Source of the DNA: Strongylocentrotus droebachiensis
Lineage: Eukaryota; Echinodermata; Echinoidea; Camarodonta; Strongylocentrotidae
Direction: 5' to 3'
NCBI GenBank assembly: GCA_035222895.1
Contig: JAVYIG010005352.1
Location: 62,001-126,000, forward strand
DNA: 64,000 nucleotides
Shown here: positions 32,752-44,860 of the stretch, one piece after another
How positions within the stretch are numbered: position 1 is the stretch's first letter
How the letters are laid out: each line of letters begins with the position of its first letter
Notes under the pieces: model-generated
The model's database searches: none
Seen by the model: only the letters and a program-made list of their open reading frames with translations
Told to the model about the DNA's origin: nothing
Translations under genes and position numbers: made by a program

Positions 32752-34700
32752 ATATTGTCATCTTTCAATTAAGCATGGTGACAACCGAACCCCTTTCTTA
32801 ACCCCTACAGAATATAATTAGGCACAGCATCTATGATCGAAGATAAATATTTGCTACTCCTTTTTCTTTTTCGTTATAGTTTGTTGGTTGTTTCACAACA
32901 TTTTTTAATTGTTTGTTTGTTTGTTTAGATACCTTTGCTACTCTCTCTCTCTCCTATTGCCACATTATCATTCCTTCTCCAAAAACCAAACGGTGACATT
33001 TCCCAACAATCTTTGCTGTCTCTACGTTCGTACTCTTCTTCTTCTTCCAGTATAGTACAGTCCGCCGTTGGCGTATTATCGTACCTTGTGCTTGTCAAGT
33101 GCCGAGTGTACAGTGCAAGTAAAAAGGCTCTTCAAGAATTCTATGTGCAGCTAAAAACAGTCTGAAGATGTGATAAATGATCATATCGCCTGCTATTTTG
33201 TATTGCGTCACCACTGGAATAATTTTCTTATGAACTGCAATTTTAATGTAAAACGTTCTTTGTATTAAACATGTTAACCTACCGTATAGATAGATAGATA
33301 GATATAATTTATTGGTCCATATTCAAAACATAGAAAATTGGCCTCCACTGGCAGCACATGAAACAAAATACAAAGTAGTTACAAAATAAATGATAAACAC
33401 TTAGGTGTGTATACTAAACATGTACACAATTAAAGACAATTCTTTCTAAAGTCATTCCCAATTATCCTTCCTTGGGGACGGTGTCACAACTTATTTCAGA
33501 ACATAAAGATGTGAAAATTGATCGATTGTCTTAAAATGTCAGCTCTTGCAATTGTCAACTAATCATGATGTGTATACATACAATAATATAGGTATAGGCC
33601 TATTTTTTGCGGTAAAATAAAGATACATAACAGGACTGAGGCACTACTAAATCGATTGCTCTCAGATAAGCATGAGTATTTAAACATGCTTTCTTAATTT
33701 TCTCCATGTAATATGAAAATGTTGATGTTGGCTCCACTTTTTTCGATTAGCATGGATGATAAAACAAGTAATCATCATGAAGGTTTACAATAACCAAATT
33801 AAGTATTAAATATAACAGTTTTGTAATCTGAAAAACTTCACTGCCTTTTTATTTGAGAGATCGTGTACTCACAACATTATACTTCGACTTACTGTTGTGC
33901 TTCACTCACATTACGTCGAAATGTGACTGATTTTTTTTTTTCTTCAAATACTGGATAAAATTCTTTGTATATGCCACCAACATCGACTTGTGATAGGCTT
34001 TCTTTCCATTTTTATTAACACCCATCAATGCAAACCCTCTATTGAAGAGGTGTGTATTTTATATACCCCCCTAACAATAAATGCGAGAAGAATCGGGGTG
34101 TTTCTTTTCAACAAATGACATCACATTGTGTGACGAATCATCAATACAAAACCCATTATTGAAGACACATTTTAAAGATGGATCGTTGAAATGTGTTGAC
34201 AACTTATTTTCACCGGAGTCATACAAATGGCCCAATAATTATGAATAGATTGGCATGAAAATCTTTTTATCCTGTTGCCTTATCCATGTAATGATTGAGA
34301 TAATTGCTATTGTTACATATGATTGGATTTTGATGGGGTCTGAATACAGCTATTATAATCCAGTTGACTTCGCTATTGACTTTTAATCTCCAATATATAG
34401 ACCACTTTATCGAATAATTGCAAAAACCAGATGAGTTAATTACCATTCATTCATATCACTCAAATTGTACGATTTTCCTTTAATCCAGGTAATAATTGGG
34501 AAATAAATTAACTGATATAGTAATCATGTGCTACGTAGTTGGGATAACGAGAAAGCATTGGGCGATATGTTTCTCGCAAACCCAACGATTTTACATTTAA
34601 TGGGATCGCCATGTTATTATGCTGTTGGTTTCCAAAAGAAGTTTCAGCAGTTTTCTGGCTTGTAAAAAATGCTTATGTATATAGACACAACTTTTTCCCC
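32752..34700. other. unique stretch with a GATA microsatellite
   Basis: A TTTG run lies at about 32909-32930 and a (GATA)n run at 33285-33304. The latter is joined to TATAATTTATTGGTCC-type sequence that could be another LINE 3' end on the minus strand. A short diverged direct repeat (CATCAATRCAAAMCC context) lies at about 34022 and 34139. No gene recognised. Confidence 0.45.
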
Positions 34701-34769
34701 TTCACTCCCCTTCTCTCTCTCTCTCTCTCTCTCTGCCTATCTCACCCACTATCCCATTAATTTATATAT

Positions 34770-35095
34770 TTGTCTATCAATTTAGCTAGCAAGCTATATT
34801 TATCGATTATATCTACCCACCTATATATATCTATCTGTCTGTCTGTCTTTTTAATGTAATTATCTATCTAATATCTACCCATTTATGTATCTATTCATTC
34901 ATTTATTCATTTATGTATTCGTTCTTTCGTTCATTAAATCGTTCGTTAGTTTGTTCATTTATTTAATTATTTATTTCATGTATTTATTTGTTGATTTATA
35001 TATCTATTTATTTATCTATTTATTTATTTATTTATTTGTTTCTTTCTTCCTTTCGTTATTTAATCATTTATTTAACCGACTATCTTTCTTTCTCA
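34770..35095. repeat. ATTT/ATCT tetranucleotide array
   Basis: About 325 bp of imperfect TATT, TTCA, ATCT and TTTG tetranucleotides, preceded by a short (CT)n run at about 34712-34734. The Ile/Tyr/Leu frames across it are repeat translations. Confidence 0.9.
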
Positions 35096-35454
35096 AAATA
35101 TATCTCACTTTATCTCTGTCTTTTGCCCTCTCTCCACTGGCGAACAAGGATTCAGGCTTTCAGGCCTCGGACAGGACGATAATGACTTTCTCATCGATCT
35201 AGAATCCTAAAAATCCCATCACCATTAAGGCTTCTAAGGGGATTAATACTTCTCCACGTGTACTGTCACGCTAGATTTACGTGTACTGTCATACCATTCA
35301 GGCAACCGTTTTACCTGATTCATCTTAGCATTGTATATTACAGTGAGTGTATATATTAGCATAGACAACACTAGTATTGACCAGAGCGGTAAGGAATTTA
35401 GCTCTGGAGAGTTCTTAAAGAGCTCTGAAGAAAAAAAGATAACAAAGGAGATCT
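35096..35454. other. spacer between mirrored tetranucleotide arrays
   Basis: Unique sequence containing a 13 bp direct repeat, ACGTGTACTGTCA, at about 35257 and 35280. No gene recognised. Confidence 0.5.
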
Positions 35455-35640
35455 TGGACAAATATAAAATTAAACAAATGAATAGATAAATAAATACATA
35501 TATATAAACCAATAAAAGGATAAATTGATCAATCAATCAGTCAATCAATCAATAAGTAAATGAATAAATGAATGAACGAATTAACTAGTTAATAAATGAA
35601 TAGATATATTATTAATGAATAAATAAATACAAAAACAAAC
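35455..35640. repeat. AAAT/AATC tetranucleotide array, opposite strand sense
   Basis: ATAA, AATG and AATC tetranucleotides form the complementary-strand counterpart of the array at 34770-35095. The two arrays flank about 360 bp of unique sequence. Confidence 0.85.
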
Positions 35641-35879
35641 TTTTTAAAAACGTAAAAAGGAGAAGGGGAAAAGGGTTTCAATGAACATTAAAATTACGTC
35701 AGGCAAATAGTTAAGAAGTTCTGTTGCATGTATTCAGCTAAGTAAAAGCATAGATATTGTCAATTAAATTGAATATGTAGCTATATATCAATCTGTCTTC
35801 ACCCCCATTCATTCATTCTGCTTTTTCCTTTTTTCCCCTTCATCCGATACCAAGTGCAAAATATTTTCTTCCTTTTGTA

Positions 35880-35911
<32 letters not shown>

Positions 35912-36487
35912 CTTTTCTCTCTCTCCCTCTCTCTTTCTCTCTTTTTCTCACTCTCTTTCTCTCGCTCCCTCCCCTCTTGTATTTTCCCCTCTCATCGCCT
36001 ATAGCCTCTCTTTTCATTTTTCTTTAAATTCTCCACTGACTCTGTCAGCGAATATTTACTTTGAAAATGGAGCAAGCCTTTGACCGCTGTCTTCATTAGA
36101 TAGTAAACCCTTTAATTTATACACAGATAAACAGTCCAGTACCCTTAATCCTTCAAAAGGTCGATGTTATCATGGGAATACTTCCGCATTATCATCCCAA
36201 AAGCTCTCAAAATACTATCCAACGGATACAATACTATATCTTGCGGTCAAAATTGAGTTGTAGGATTTTTATCAAACGCGCAGGAAATATTGGTAACGGA
36301 CCTTAAATCCTCGCTCAGGGACCGGTGCGCTGCGGGATCTCCGACCCAGCCGATCCGGCCTAATCTAGGGTGCAGGACTGGTCTGGGCTGTGTCCAGAAC
36401 TAGGACTTAGTCGCAAGTCTCTCGGGATTATTTGAAGTGAAAGAGCTGTCCAAACAGGATGATGATGCGGATTTTTGCTGGTCGTAT
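35641..36487. repeat. mostly unique; CT-rich tract at 35883-35965
   Basis: The CT run is nearly perfect for 30 bp and then imperfect with CTTT and CCCT variants. The rest of the interval is unique, with no gene recognised. Confidence 0.6.
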
Positions 36488-36490
36488 TAA

Positions 36491-37129
36491 AGGCCCGGTC
36501 ACACAGCCTTTCGCGTCTGTATCGCGGGTAAAATTTCGCGATTTTTTTTTGCCCGCGGTTGCCCGTGGTGGAAAATGTGCAAAATTGGCTTACCCGCGGT
36601 TTACCCGTGGTATGCCCGCGGAACAGACGCCGGCGACTGTTCCGCGTCCTTATCGCGGGTGAAGCGCGGCGGTACCGCGGCCTACCACGCTTACACGCGG
36701 TACACACGCTAATGCACGTGATAACAACGCGGTACAGACGCGGAACAAACGTGCTATGACCGTGCTCCACCCGCGATTACCCGCTAAAATTTCGCGTCCA
36801 ATTCCGCGTGTAACCACGTCTTAACCGCGGCCGTAGCACGTCCTAGCACGTTCGTTCCGCGTCTGTACCGCGTCTTTACCGCGTGTGTACCACGTGTACC
36901 ACGTGTACCGCCCGCGATTACCCGCGGTCTAAATTTTTGGGCAGCCCAAAACTTTTTCGCGCGGCCAACCGCGTGTGAATTTCTTACCGCGTGTAACGAC
37001 GGGTAAAGTACGGCTGTATCGCGTCTTTATCGCGACCTCAAAGCGTCCAACAGCGTCTGCTTCACGGGCAGAAATTTTTGGCCGTGATTCGGCCGCGATA
37101 CGCCCGTGGAGGGCTGTGTGACCGGGCCT
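36491..37129. mobile_element. PIF/Harbinger-like MITE, CpG-rich (639 bp)
   Basis: The left end AGGCCCGGTCACACAGCC is repeated exactly, inverted, at the right end. TAA flanks both sides (36488-36490 and 37130-37132), matching the PIF/Harbinger TWA duplication. The interior is a dense array of short words around TACCGCGTCTT and its complement, about 11 bp apart in the best part (about 36853-36915). It holds roughly 90 CpG dinucleotides by hand count, far above the AT-rich surroundings. The left half mainly reads CGCGGT and the right half ACCGCG, so it can fold back. There is no transposase, and the 136-codon minus frame over it is not a gene. Confidence 0.85.
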
Positions 37130-37132
37130 TAA

Positions 37133-37548
37133 CAAGAAGCATCTGCAGGATGAAATATCAATTCCCATCAGCAATCTCATACAATTCCCTGATAAAAAAA
37201 AAAACGAAAAAAAAAAACGATTTCAACAATCATAGAAACATGCGTCACCTGCTATGCCTGTAGGCCAACTTAAAAAGAGTGCAATTATTGACTAAAAGCC
37301 TAGAAAATAGCAAATTTTGATTAATTTCACCGAGACAAAAAAGGAAGAGAAATATGGGGAAGGGAAGGTAAAGATACTTCATAATAGACAACATTTTGAC
37401 GCAATTCTAAAATGTAACTCAACATAAACCCATAGCTGTCATGTTATTATTATTATCCCACCCACCACCAACTTTGAACATCTTGAACTTGAAGACCCAG
37501 ATAAAAAAAACTATAAAATTTGCTATGCTCCTACCCAGACACATAACG
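37133..37548. other. unique stretch
   Basis: A-rich with poly(A) runs near 37193-37220. Nothing recognised. Confidence 0.5.
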
Positions 37549-37570
37549 CCCCCCCCCCCCCCCCCCCCCC
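37549..37570. repeat. poly(C) tract, 22 bases
   Basis: The longest or near-longest uninterrupted C homopolymer in the window. Confidence 0.95.
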
Positions 37571-37634
37571 GGCATGCGTATCAATAGCATGATATGTCAC
37601 CGATCTATCATGGTCAATCATGTTAGGGCCCTTT

Positions 37635-37830
37635 GTTTGTATGTTCTGTTAATAAAGCATGAGTGTACTTCTTGTAAACAGCCAGGGGACCGACGGCTAT
37701 AAGTCTTCTCCGAGGTACTTTTAATGAGAATTAAAGCCTTGCCGAAGGATACTATATAATAGCGCATCGACTTGGTTTCGAACTCAGGACTTCCCAGTTG
37801 CGAGACCACTGCTATACCACTGAGCCATGT
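37635..37830 (-). mobile_element. tRNA-derived SINE
   Basis: Read on the minus strand, it starts with a polymerase III A-box-like TGGCTCAGTGGTATAGCAG (at 37810-37828). A B-box-like GAGTTCGAAACC follows about 45 bp later (37774-37785). The tRNA-unrelated part includes AAGTCGATGCG and GCCGTCGGTCCCCTGGCTG. The same order of landmarks occurs in the plus-strand copy at 57499-57715, so the two belong to one family. It is non-coding and retroposed by a partner LINE. The tRNA part lacks a foldable cloverleaf, so it is not a tRNA gene. Confidence 0.78.
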
Positions 37831-39002
37831 TTATTATCCATATAAACATTTCACTATATACGCCTCTTAAAATGATTGGAACGGGCAAAACAAAAGAGGG
37901 GTGGGGCTTTCAAACTAATTTCTTGCAGACACCCAACTCGCTTTCACAGTTTCGGTCCATTCCTTCCCACTGCAACCTGTCGTATTTATTTTACTCCACT
38001 GCTCAGTGAGTAGGTCAAAAGTTTACCATGAGGATCTATGAGTGAGAACGTGTACATAATGATGTATGCTTGCAAGTTCAAATGGACGGTCTGCTAGCTT
38101 ATGCACTCAGCCGGCTAATAAAGTGAACGAAACTAGGTGGATTTAAATAACCGCAAAGCGTGACAGCGTCATTTTTAATTCCGAAGTCGAATCCCAAATA
38201 GCCCGACAAAACATTGGGACAATACTGAAAAGCAGTCTAAAACGAAAGTATCCTTACAAAGACATCATTCTTAACACACATAAAATAAGAGATTTAGAAT
38301 AAAGAGGAAAAGTTTTCTTGTTATTCATTAATCTTTTTCATATATTTGTTTATCTGCGTCTTGTCGATTTATCTGTCAACGTATTCATTTATAATGTGTA
38401 GTCTTTGTCAAATAATTGAGAATTTGAAACAAAATCAACTCACATCAGGAGATCAGAGCGTTAAGGTTTGTCCCCCAAATATACATACACTTTTCATGAT
38501 TTTGTGATTTTAAAACATGAAGAGATGCTCTCAATAGTAAGTAAACATAATAATTTAACAAACAAGCATATTCTTGAATAACACGGTTCCCTCATCCTTG
38601 TACTTTGATTATACAAGGACTACATAACACTTTTCAAAACGGGATTCTTATTATAGCAGGACGGTTATCAAAAAAGGGCGGCTCAAAGTGCCCATTGGCA
38701 AGGGCTACTCAAGGTCCCCCTGAGCCACCTCGGGCCCTGTTATGTCTCTTTTGAAACCTCCTTAGAACTATTATTTCTTCGACGATGGATGGACGGATGA
38801 GAAGATGATTTGCAGGCACAAGTGCTCTCAGAGGTCAAGTTGTTTTAAAAGATTATCCCGAGAGGTCATTGGAAATAAAAATATTCGACAAAAACAAAGG
38901 GAAATATTCCAATGGTTCTCGAGGGGGAAAAGATCAATGTTATACCGTATTTATCCATTTACCTACCCCCTCCCTTCCAAATCCAAATTCTTTCTCCCTC
39001 TA
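37831..39002. other. unique stretch
   Basis: Nothing recognised except a CCCAAATAGCCCGACA word (about 38193) also present in the 18542 element. Confidence 0.45.
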
Positions 39003-39022
39003 CCCCCCCCCCCCCCTCTCTC

Positions 39023-39053
<31 letters not shown>

Positions 39054-39065
39054 TTCTCCCTCTCT
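39003..39065. repeat. poly(C) plus (CT)n
   Basis: A C homopolymer of about 13 bases passes into CT dinucleotides. Confidence 0.9.
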
Positions 39066-39577
39066 CCCTATACATGCTTCCAGTCTCTTTGTTTCTCCTT
39101 TCATGTGATATCATTAATAAATCATCCATTATCATTGTAAGACAGGAAGATTTTTCATTACATTGCAAATTTGAAAATTCTTTAGAAAACTCTTAAACAG
39201 CAGGACGATACAGAAATGGTGCGCCAGCATTAAACAATCAACGGGCATGGAATTATTTCCTAATTGATTTTATAAATACAAGGGTCGATTTAGACATCAC
39301 TGACTGACCACTAGAACACATGGAACATTATTTCATGAAGACACGAGGAGACCGGAAGAGAAGAATATGAAAAAGTATAAAAGAGGTATTTGCATCATGG
39401 GGTATGGGATGAGGAATGATGACAAAAAAGGTAAACAGAGAGAGAAAGAAGAAAAGAAGAAAAAAACGTCGGCGTTATTTTGATGGAAGTTGGAAAAAAC
39501 GGAGACGGACATAATGACGGAGATAGAATGCATGACTCGGATCTTAAAAATCCCAGGGGTTCTCGGATTTGAAAGAC

Positions 39578-39685
39578 CCCCCCCCCCCCAAAAAAAAAAA
39601 AAAAAAAAAAAAAAATTGCCCTTCTTTGCATTGACCCCCCCCCCCCCCACATACACACACCCACACACACACAAACACACATAAA
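39578..39685. repeat. poly(C)-poly(A) and poly(C)-(CA)n compound repeat
   Basis: The order is C13, A25, a short unique piece, C15, then CA-rich sequence. Frames over it on the minus strand (Phe and Gly runs) are artefacts. Confidence 0.9.
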
Positions 39686-40806
39686 GAGGGAATGGCCTGA
39701 GACTCGGATTATGATGTTGACATGGATGACAGAGAATAACAAGTAGTAAGTACCAGAAGAAAAAGTAAGTATACAAACATTATAATGGAATAAAAGGGGG
39801 TGGGGATCATGCACAATATTGACATTTTGCATAACTATAATTACATGATCTTTATAAGCAGTTTCTGATACTATGACTGCATCTTTATCTGTCTTGAAAA
39901 GTGCTTCATAAATCACCCGACCCTTATAATTACGTCACAAGTATAGACACAATCAAAAAGAATTCGGCACATGTGTCATATATGTCCGTCATCTGTGTCT
40001 ATCAAAAATAAATTATGTAGGCCTATGTATAAATGAACCGAAAAACCCAAAGGAAAAGGCGGGAATGCATTTTATTGGTCTCTGGGAAGAACTTCACAAC
40101 TCAATATAAATCTCAAAACTATGAAAAAACATGTGAATTTCCTCCCAGCAGCTGCTAAACCACCGTCACCGAAGTGCAAGGACCAAAGAAAAAGGGGGTT
40201 AAATTGGCAACAAATCATGAGTCGGAGATAGCCGCTAAGCTCCGTTGGGAGATTCAAGCTTGCCGGTTGGGCAACCATGGACTTCAAGTTTGCTCGTTGG
40301 AAATGGCCAGTGATGTGGAACAGGAATCGAAATGTAACCTTTTAACGGCATTATGAGCACCATGACATATCTCAAATACCGCTATCAGGGGATTTTGAAG
40401 GAAAAAATGTCCTCTAGAATCTCATACCATAAAAACAGCAACGACGTATTGATAATAATATATTTAGCACACTTTACCAAATTATTGGAACAACTAAATG
40501 TCTTTGAATTGGTACACAATTCAATCTACATCATGTTCTTAAAATATTAATTTTAACGGCAATGCAAGCACGGTTAGTCAAGCTTTTGTGGTCACCACTG
40601 TAGATCAAAGCCATGATTATTGTCTACCTGTACAGTTTACCCTTGATAGCCCCTATAGACACGTCGAATATTATTTTAATTCTAGCCAATCTCCAACAAT
40701 AATGCTATTCAAGGCGTACGATGTACCTTGGGAACAGTCCGTTGTCGAGTGCAACCACCGCTTCGATCGTGTCAAGTAATTGTGCTTACCGATGCTCAAT
40801 CGCGAG
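39686..40806. other. unique stretch
   Basis: Frames of 60-70 codons on both strands at 40072-40356 have ordinary composition but no recognisable domain or splice context. A TAGGCCTA palindrome lies at 40018-40025. Nothing is called. Confidence 0.4.
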
Positions 40807-40940
40807 TGAGAGAGAGAGAGATACAAAGAGTGAGAGAGAGAGAGGGAGATAGGGAGAGAGAGAAAGGGAGAGAGAGAGAGAGAGAGGGAGAGAGAAAGAG
40901 AGAAAAAGAGAGAGATAGAGAGAGAGAAAGAGAGAGAAGA
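40807..40940. repeat. (GA)n-rich tract
   Basis: Imperfect GA dinucleotides over about 130 bp. The Arg/Glu plus-strand frame and the Ser/Leu minus-strand frame are repeat translations. Confidence 0.92.
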
Positions 40941-41134
40941 GCAAAAAATCGTCACATCTGCACGTGTAAAGCATTCGTCAACATTGTAAGCATCAAGCAA
41001 TGAAAATATGAGGGAATAAAATCTCAGCCGAGGTGAGTACTGACAGGAGGCCTGCTTTGATCTAGGTAGAGTGTTCAGATGGTAGAGTGTTCAGACGGTG
41101 ACATACGTATTGAAATCATAATGTTGCTGTGTAT

Positions 41135-41520
41135 ACTGTGGTATAGAACTGTTGAAGGCTCCTGCCTATCATACGAGGCAGCCAGATGTACCAGGTTCGA
41201 TCCTTGACTGGTGCTTACATCTTTTGGACAAGTTATTTACTTGCACACCTGCTTATTAATATAAGGTGCGGATAGTAACAGTACAGTCTTATTTGCCAAG
41301 GCTATAGCCTCATCAGTATAATTTAAGTCCCTCTCGACAGAGGTGTAAGAAACGGGTACCCGACACAGCTCGGGTAATTAACAATAATATGTCAGAGCCC
41401 CGCTGGAAGAACAGTAGGCATATTTAATTGATATTGATGCGGCTACCCTTGGTAAATGAGACTGCATCAATTACATTTGCCACTCTCCATCCAGGTGAAG
41501 TAAATGGGTACAATGACAGT
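41135..41520 (+). mobile_element. tRNA-derived SINE, degenerate
   Basis: An A-box-like TGTGGTATAGAACTG (about 41136-41150) is followed by a B-box GGTTCGATCCT (41194-41204), then TTTTGGACAAGTTATTTACTTG. A downstream CCAGGTGAAGTAAATGGGTAC (41492-41512) also occurs in related form in the element at 59930-60125. Together these are typical of a polymerase III-transcribed tRNA-derived SINE with its tRNA-unrelated body. The boundaries are approximate and the right half may be a second copy. Confidence 0.6.
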
Positions 41521-43031
41521 ATATAAAATAATTCGTTGTTTGCTTTAGTGCCTGGTCATACCATGGTGCTTGCTAAAGCTCGGATAATGATAGTATTTAG
41601 CGTCTATATCCTCGGGAAAGCGGTATATATGAATTTGAAAGTGATCTGAGAACCAATTCACTCTTATAAACTCTTAGTCTTATCCACAATGATTTCATAA
41701 GTCGGTGTATTAGGCCAAGCGCTCAGATTAGACAAACAATTGAAAGAAACCTGAAACAGAATCTATTACTTGTTTTGAATGTGTCTGTCTGTCATTTTAT
41801 GGGTTCAAGGTAATATTTCGTTGGGTCATTCCTTTTCATCATCTCGAGTGTTTTTCTCTATCCTCCTTGTACGAGTGGCTCAAAGTATTATATTGCAAAG
41901 GCTGATACCGACATTTGAAGGATGAACGGTTCTGTACTATCAAGACTGAGGAGGAATTGTCGTTAATTAACTTTCAAGAGTATCATTCTAAAAGGAAATC
42001 ATTGTTTCATTATCAAATTTGACATGAAATATATTCCATATGAACAAACTTTGCTCTGTTAATATATTTCTTGTTTCTGTTTTACGAAGAAGAACAAATA
42101 TATAATTGGTCAAACACATTATACATTTTGCGGGTGGGGTACGGGGATATACAAAAGAAAAAAGGTGTCCAAATTATGTTCATGTGCATGACAAATTTTG
42201 GACTTAAAATCTAAGTTCAAAATATAGAACTACCACAAATGGTTTAAAGCACCAGGAATGTTTAAAGTGACTTCCTGCAAATGGGCCTCTAAAGATCCGC
42301 CATTGTAAAATTCGGGCACAAACTGTTTGACTTCACCGGCTGAATTTCTGAATTTCTCCAACGTAACGAAAACTTCTTGAATATGGAATAACTACAACAG
42401 GTTATTAGTCAAGTTCAGCCGTCTGAACACATGCCAGAGCGCCGTGGGGTAAAACATACACGAAATGACACGCGTGGGGCAAGTGTGAAAACACTATAAC
42501 GCGCCTCTATGAAAGCGGAAATCTAGTGTGTTGAGGGAATTGGATCGGGCTGTATTACAACCATTTCCGATTGTTTTAGCTCTGGGACGTTATGATATTG
42601 CAACGTTCATTAACCTTCCCAGAGATATATAGCATTTATAGATCGCTGAAACACCAAGGTCGGACGTTAACACAAATCTCCACCGAATCAAAGGTTATTA
42701 GACCTATGTTTCATGTACCACACAAAGGTGGCTTAATTTTTTTCACACTTGAAAAAGAAAGTGCATGTCATCAAGTTTTGCAATTATGCCGTGGAAAAAA
42801 GAGAGAAGAGTTTAGGAAGGGTGAGAAAAAGAATGGGCCCCAGAGCGTTAGTGAAATTGAACCTCGTTGTAAAGCGAGGAGGCAGAGGTGTTCAATGGGA
42901 GCGTTCACCTTTGATGTAGGACGAGATTTTTCTTTGGTGTTGTACTATTGTCGCTAATAATGTACGTTGACCTATAAATCAACCTTTGTGTTATCACGCA
43001 TGTGAACATGGTGAAGACAAACACATTTAAA
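41521..43031. other. unique stretch with one 121-codon frame
   Basis: A plus-strand frame at 42592-42957 begins at an ATG and ends after 121 codons. It is Lys/Arg/Glu-rich around residues 65-95 and has no recognisable domain, so I treat it as chance. Nothing else is recognised. Confidence 0.4.
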
Positions 43032-43098
43032 AGAGAAAGAAAGAAAGAGAGGGAGAGAGAGAGCGAGAGAGAGGGAGAGTGAGGAGGGGGGGGGGGGT
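43032..43098. repeat. (GA)n with poly(G)
   Basis: A GA-rich run ends in a G homopolymer of about 12 bases near 43086-43097. Confidence 0.9.
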
Positions 43099-44119
43099 AG
43101 AGGGAGGTGAGGACCGGCTAAGTCATTTTTTAAGCTTTAGAAACCTCCCGGGCTTAGAATAACTCGTCATATTCAATGACTTTCTCGAATACCAGATTAT
43201 TTTCTCGTGTACATTTCGAAAAACATAGGACTCCTGAAAATATGCCACGGTTATTTCTTATATTTAAAAGTACATAACTTTACAACAAATAGTAAGTGTA
43301 TAATGAGTAAAATAGTGCAGTATTATGTTCCCCTTTGAATAAATCCATTATTAATACGAAACATTTAAAGAAGCTGGGGCACACAATTATCATATAAACT
43401 AGAAAAGTAAATGATTCAGTTAAACTTTATCATTAACAACAGATAAATCACTACACACAAATCATCTCCTGAACTACAAACTTTGTCGTTAGGCCTCCTT
43501 CTACCTGACCCAAAATATCAACAGCAAAAATATAAACGATTTGACATTTAGATTCATAGGAATATCTGAAACACCCCTTTAAGTTGATACAAATTCAGAA
43601 AGCCATTGTTGGAGTACACACATACCAGCTGGCTTCCGGGAGCAGGTGTCGGGACAGAATGGCCTATAAAAACCTCGGCCAAGTTCAAATCGATACTCCC
43701 AGCGGATACCTCGATCGACTTTTTTCCCCTCCTAGGTATGCAGGCGCTCATCAAATGATATTGCCCCAAATCGGAACTGTCACAGTTTCCGAAACCCTTT
43801 TTCTGGAAATTAAGTTCACATTGTCTTACAGGCTAGAGGGGTCGAGTTTTAAAGGTAAGTTGTATCATTTCTAAAGTATCATTTAATTATATTATTCTGT
43901 TCTGCTCCACTTCATACGAACCCGTGTACCAAGAATTCTCACGCGATAAAAACCATTGTAATAGTGAGTAATAATTTAAGGAAATAACTGAAGCCCTTAC
44001 ACTATTGTGGTTTTCTTAGTGTAGAAATTACTAATATGATATTGTATTGTTTCCTTGGGAATTCTTCATGAGGACAGTGCTAAAAGTATACCCCAGCATA
44101 GCCATATTATGATATATGA
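43099..44119. other. unique stretch
   Basis: Overlapping frames at 43554-43874 on both strands have mixed composition, but neither starts at ATG. No domain recognised. Confidence 0.4.
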
Positions 44120-44275
44120 TATATCTATTTATAGACCCCTGAGTCAAGATGGACTAATGTGGGTAAAACATCTTGTACAAATGAAGGATGTGGGTACGAC
44201 GAGCAAGGATTGAACTCGGGGCCCCTCATACGAGAGTCAAAAGTATTTACCAAAGTACCGATGTGCTCTAACGTA
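44120..44275 (-). mobile_element. tRNA-derived SINE fragment
   Basis: On the minus strand an A-box-like CATCGGTACTTTGGT (44249-44263) is followed by a B-box-like CCGAGTTCAATCCT (44206-44219). A tail containing GACTCAGGGGTCTATAAATA follows. The tRNA-like portion is about 70 bp and too diverged to fold as a tRNA. Confidence 0.55.
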
Positions 44276-44744
44276 TTAGGTAGAGAGAAGTGTTGAGTTA
44301 TGGTGCTTTAGTTGAAGTATAATAAAGCCTGAGGTGAAAAAAATTGGTAAAATAGAAGCAGCAGAATATACAATTACAGAAATTTAAAAATGTACGAAGG
44401 AGAAGCTATCCTCAAAAGATGTAGAGGTAGAATAAAATTATGAAACAAGCAAATGAAAGAACACGCCATACGGAGGATTACTAAGAACTTAATTTTACTT
44501 CAAATGAAAAAAGCCTACAGACTCATATTATGTACAACACAGTTCAACTCTCACCAGTTAGCCTACAACATGACATGTAACTGTGATCAGATTTGCCCTC
44601 CTTGTCTTGCTACCTACCATCCCGAAAGCTGTATCCTAACTGACGAGGTCTCCAAGTTCATGGTCAAATAAAAATCAGTGGAGCTCCCAAACTACAGAGA
44701 ATATAGAGTGTAGAATTGTCATGTACAGAGAAAACGGTAGGCCT

Positions 44745-44845
44745 ATGTGGATCGGTGGATGGAGCAATGGTCTTGGGGACGGAGTAAACAGGTTCGAGAG
44801 TCGAGACACCAGGATAGTGCCCTTGGTTGCCACGTATTAATCATA
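44745..44845 (+). mobile_element. possible tRNA-derived SINE fragment
   Basis: GGATCGGTGGATGG (44749-44762) resembles an A box and GGTTCGAGAGT (44791-44801) a B box, at appropriate spacing. It abuts the TTAA-flanked MITE at 44861. Weaker than the other SINE calls. Confidence 0.4.
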
Positions 44846-44860
44846 ATGAAGTCTCCTTAA

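Noticed and set aside
36360..36770. Arg-rich 136-codon minus-strand frame
   Set aside because: It lies over the short CGCG repeats of the Harbinger-like MITE, and open frames on both strands reflect the lack of TA-rich stop codons there.
37774..37828. Functional tRNA gene on the minus strand
   Set aside because: A and B boxes are present, but the stems do not pair and the sequence continues into a SINE body shared with the 57499 copy.
42592..42957. 121-codon plus-strand frame starting at ATG
   Set aside because: No domain, no repeat-free conservation evidence and no splice context; length is within chance for this much DNA.
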